The position numbers were made by a program, and so were the translations under genes. Under the pieces are notes generated by a model. It saw only the letters and a list, made by a program, of their open reading frames with translations. It did not search any database and had not been told where the DNA came from. A stretch of DNA of 22,002 nt from Bacillota bacterium (GTDB lineage Bacteria; Bacillota; UBA4882; UBA8346), in NCBI GenBank assembly GCA_023415375.1, contig JAEZKW010000147.1, positions 1 through 22,002 of the forward strand. Reading direction: 5' to 3'. Of the stretch, positions 21,933 through 22,002 are shown in pieces. The number at the start of each line of letters is the position of its first letter. The first letter of the stretch is position 1.

Positions 21933-22002
21933 TTACAACTGGGCTTTATCTCGCGCTTCTTTGAACGCAGCGACGGAACGTTCAATATCTTTTTTTGTGG
22001 TT
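21933..22002 (-). CDS. 3' end of a gene cut by the window (possible PLP-dependent transferase)
   Basis: Read on the minus strand from the window edge, 22 codons followed by TAA encode TTKKDIERSVAAFKEARDKA and QL. The pattern of a threonine-lysine start, then DIERSVAAF, resembles the C-terminal helix of PLP-dependent enzymes such as glycine C-acetyltransferase or aminotransferases. It converges on the amidase gene, with 19 bases between the stops. The fragment is too short for a firm identity. Confidence 0.45.
   Translation of the reverse strand, partial: TTKKDIERSVAAFKEARDKAQL

Noticed and set aside
1..22002. CRISPR arrays, tRNA or rRNA genes, phage genes
   Set aside because: No regularly spaced repeats, tRNA-like cloverleaf or TTCG-A arm, rRNA signatures, integrase, capsid or terminase-like proteins were seen on either strand.

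Overview
The window reads as chromosomal DNA of a low-to-medium GC, endospore-forming member of the Bacillota. Support: AGGAGG-type ribosome binding sites, frequent GTG/TTG starts, a PcrA-type helicase, an AMIN-domain cell-wall amidase, and two adjacent YheC/YheD-like ATP-grasp genes, a family known from spore coats. I cannot name the species. No rRNA, tRNA or CRISPR array was recognised.

Positions 1-9150 hold a co-directional block of nine genes that looks like one carbohydrate-catabolic operon. It comprises a cupin-type XRE regulator, a GRP/DMT-like sugar permease, a zinc medium-chain dehydrogenase (MDR), a binding protein with two permeases of a sugar ABC importer (no ATPase in the window), a second zinc MDR, a 3-hydroxyacyl-CoA-dehydrogenase-fold enzyme, and a beta-propeller lactonase. 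A good terminator lies at 9113-9150. The enzyme set fits uptake of a sugar or polyol, oxidation to a lactone, hydrolysis to the acid, and a second NAD-linked oxidation. The substrate cannot be read from the sequence.

Positions 9150-11262: a 466-base regulatory gap carries a near-consensus promoter with a perfect 17-bp palindrome on its -35 region, then a structured leader ending in a terminator-like hairpin (possible small RNA or attenuator). After it come a GreA-like protein with an atypical N-terminus, a two-CBS-domain protein and a GNAT acetyltransferase.

Positions 11263-12980 are a scarred, plastic stretch. A MITE-like element with about 20-bp inverted ends replaces the 5' part of a HepT-like HEPN toxin gene, whose MntA-like nucleotidyltransferase partner is intact. 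Next come a decayed duplicate of the 3' end of the DUF2156-like gene further right, an unrecognised fragment, a 34-residue zinc-ribbon microprotein, a perfect 16-bp bidirectional terminator, and a solitary end resembling the MITE ends.

Positions 12988-17144 (minus strand) form a probable sporulation-linked operon: a coiled-coil-like small protein, two YheC/YheD ATP-grasp proteins, and a DUF2156/GNAT-like protein. Positions 17399-21913 (plus strand) hold a small unknown ORF, pcrA and a large secreted amidase. The last bases are the 3' end of a minus-strand gene, possibly a PLP enzyme.
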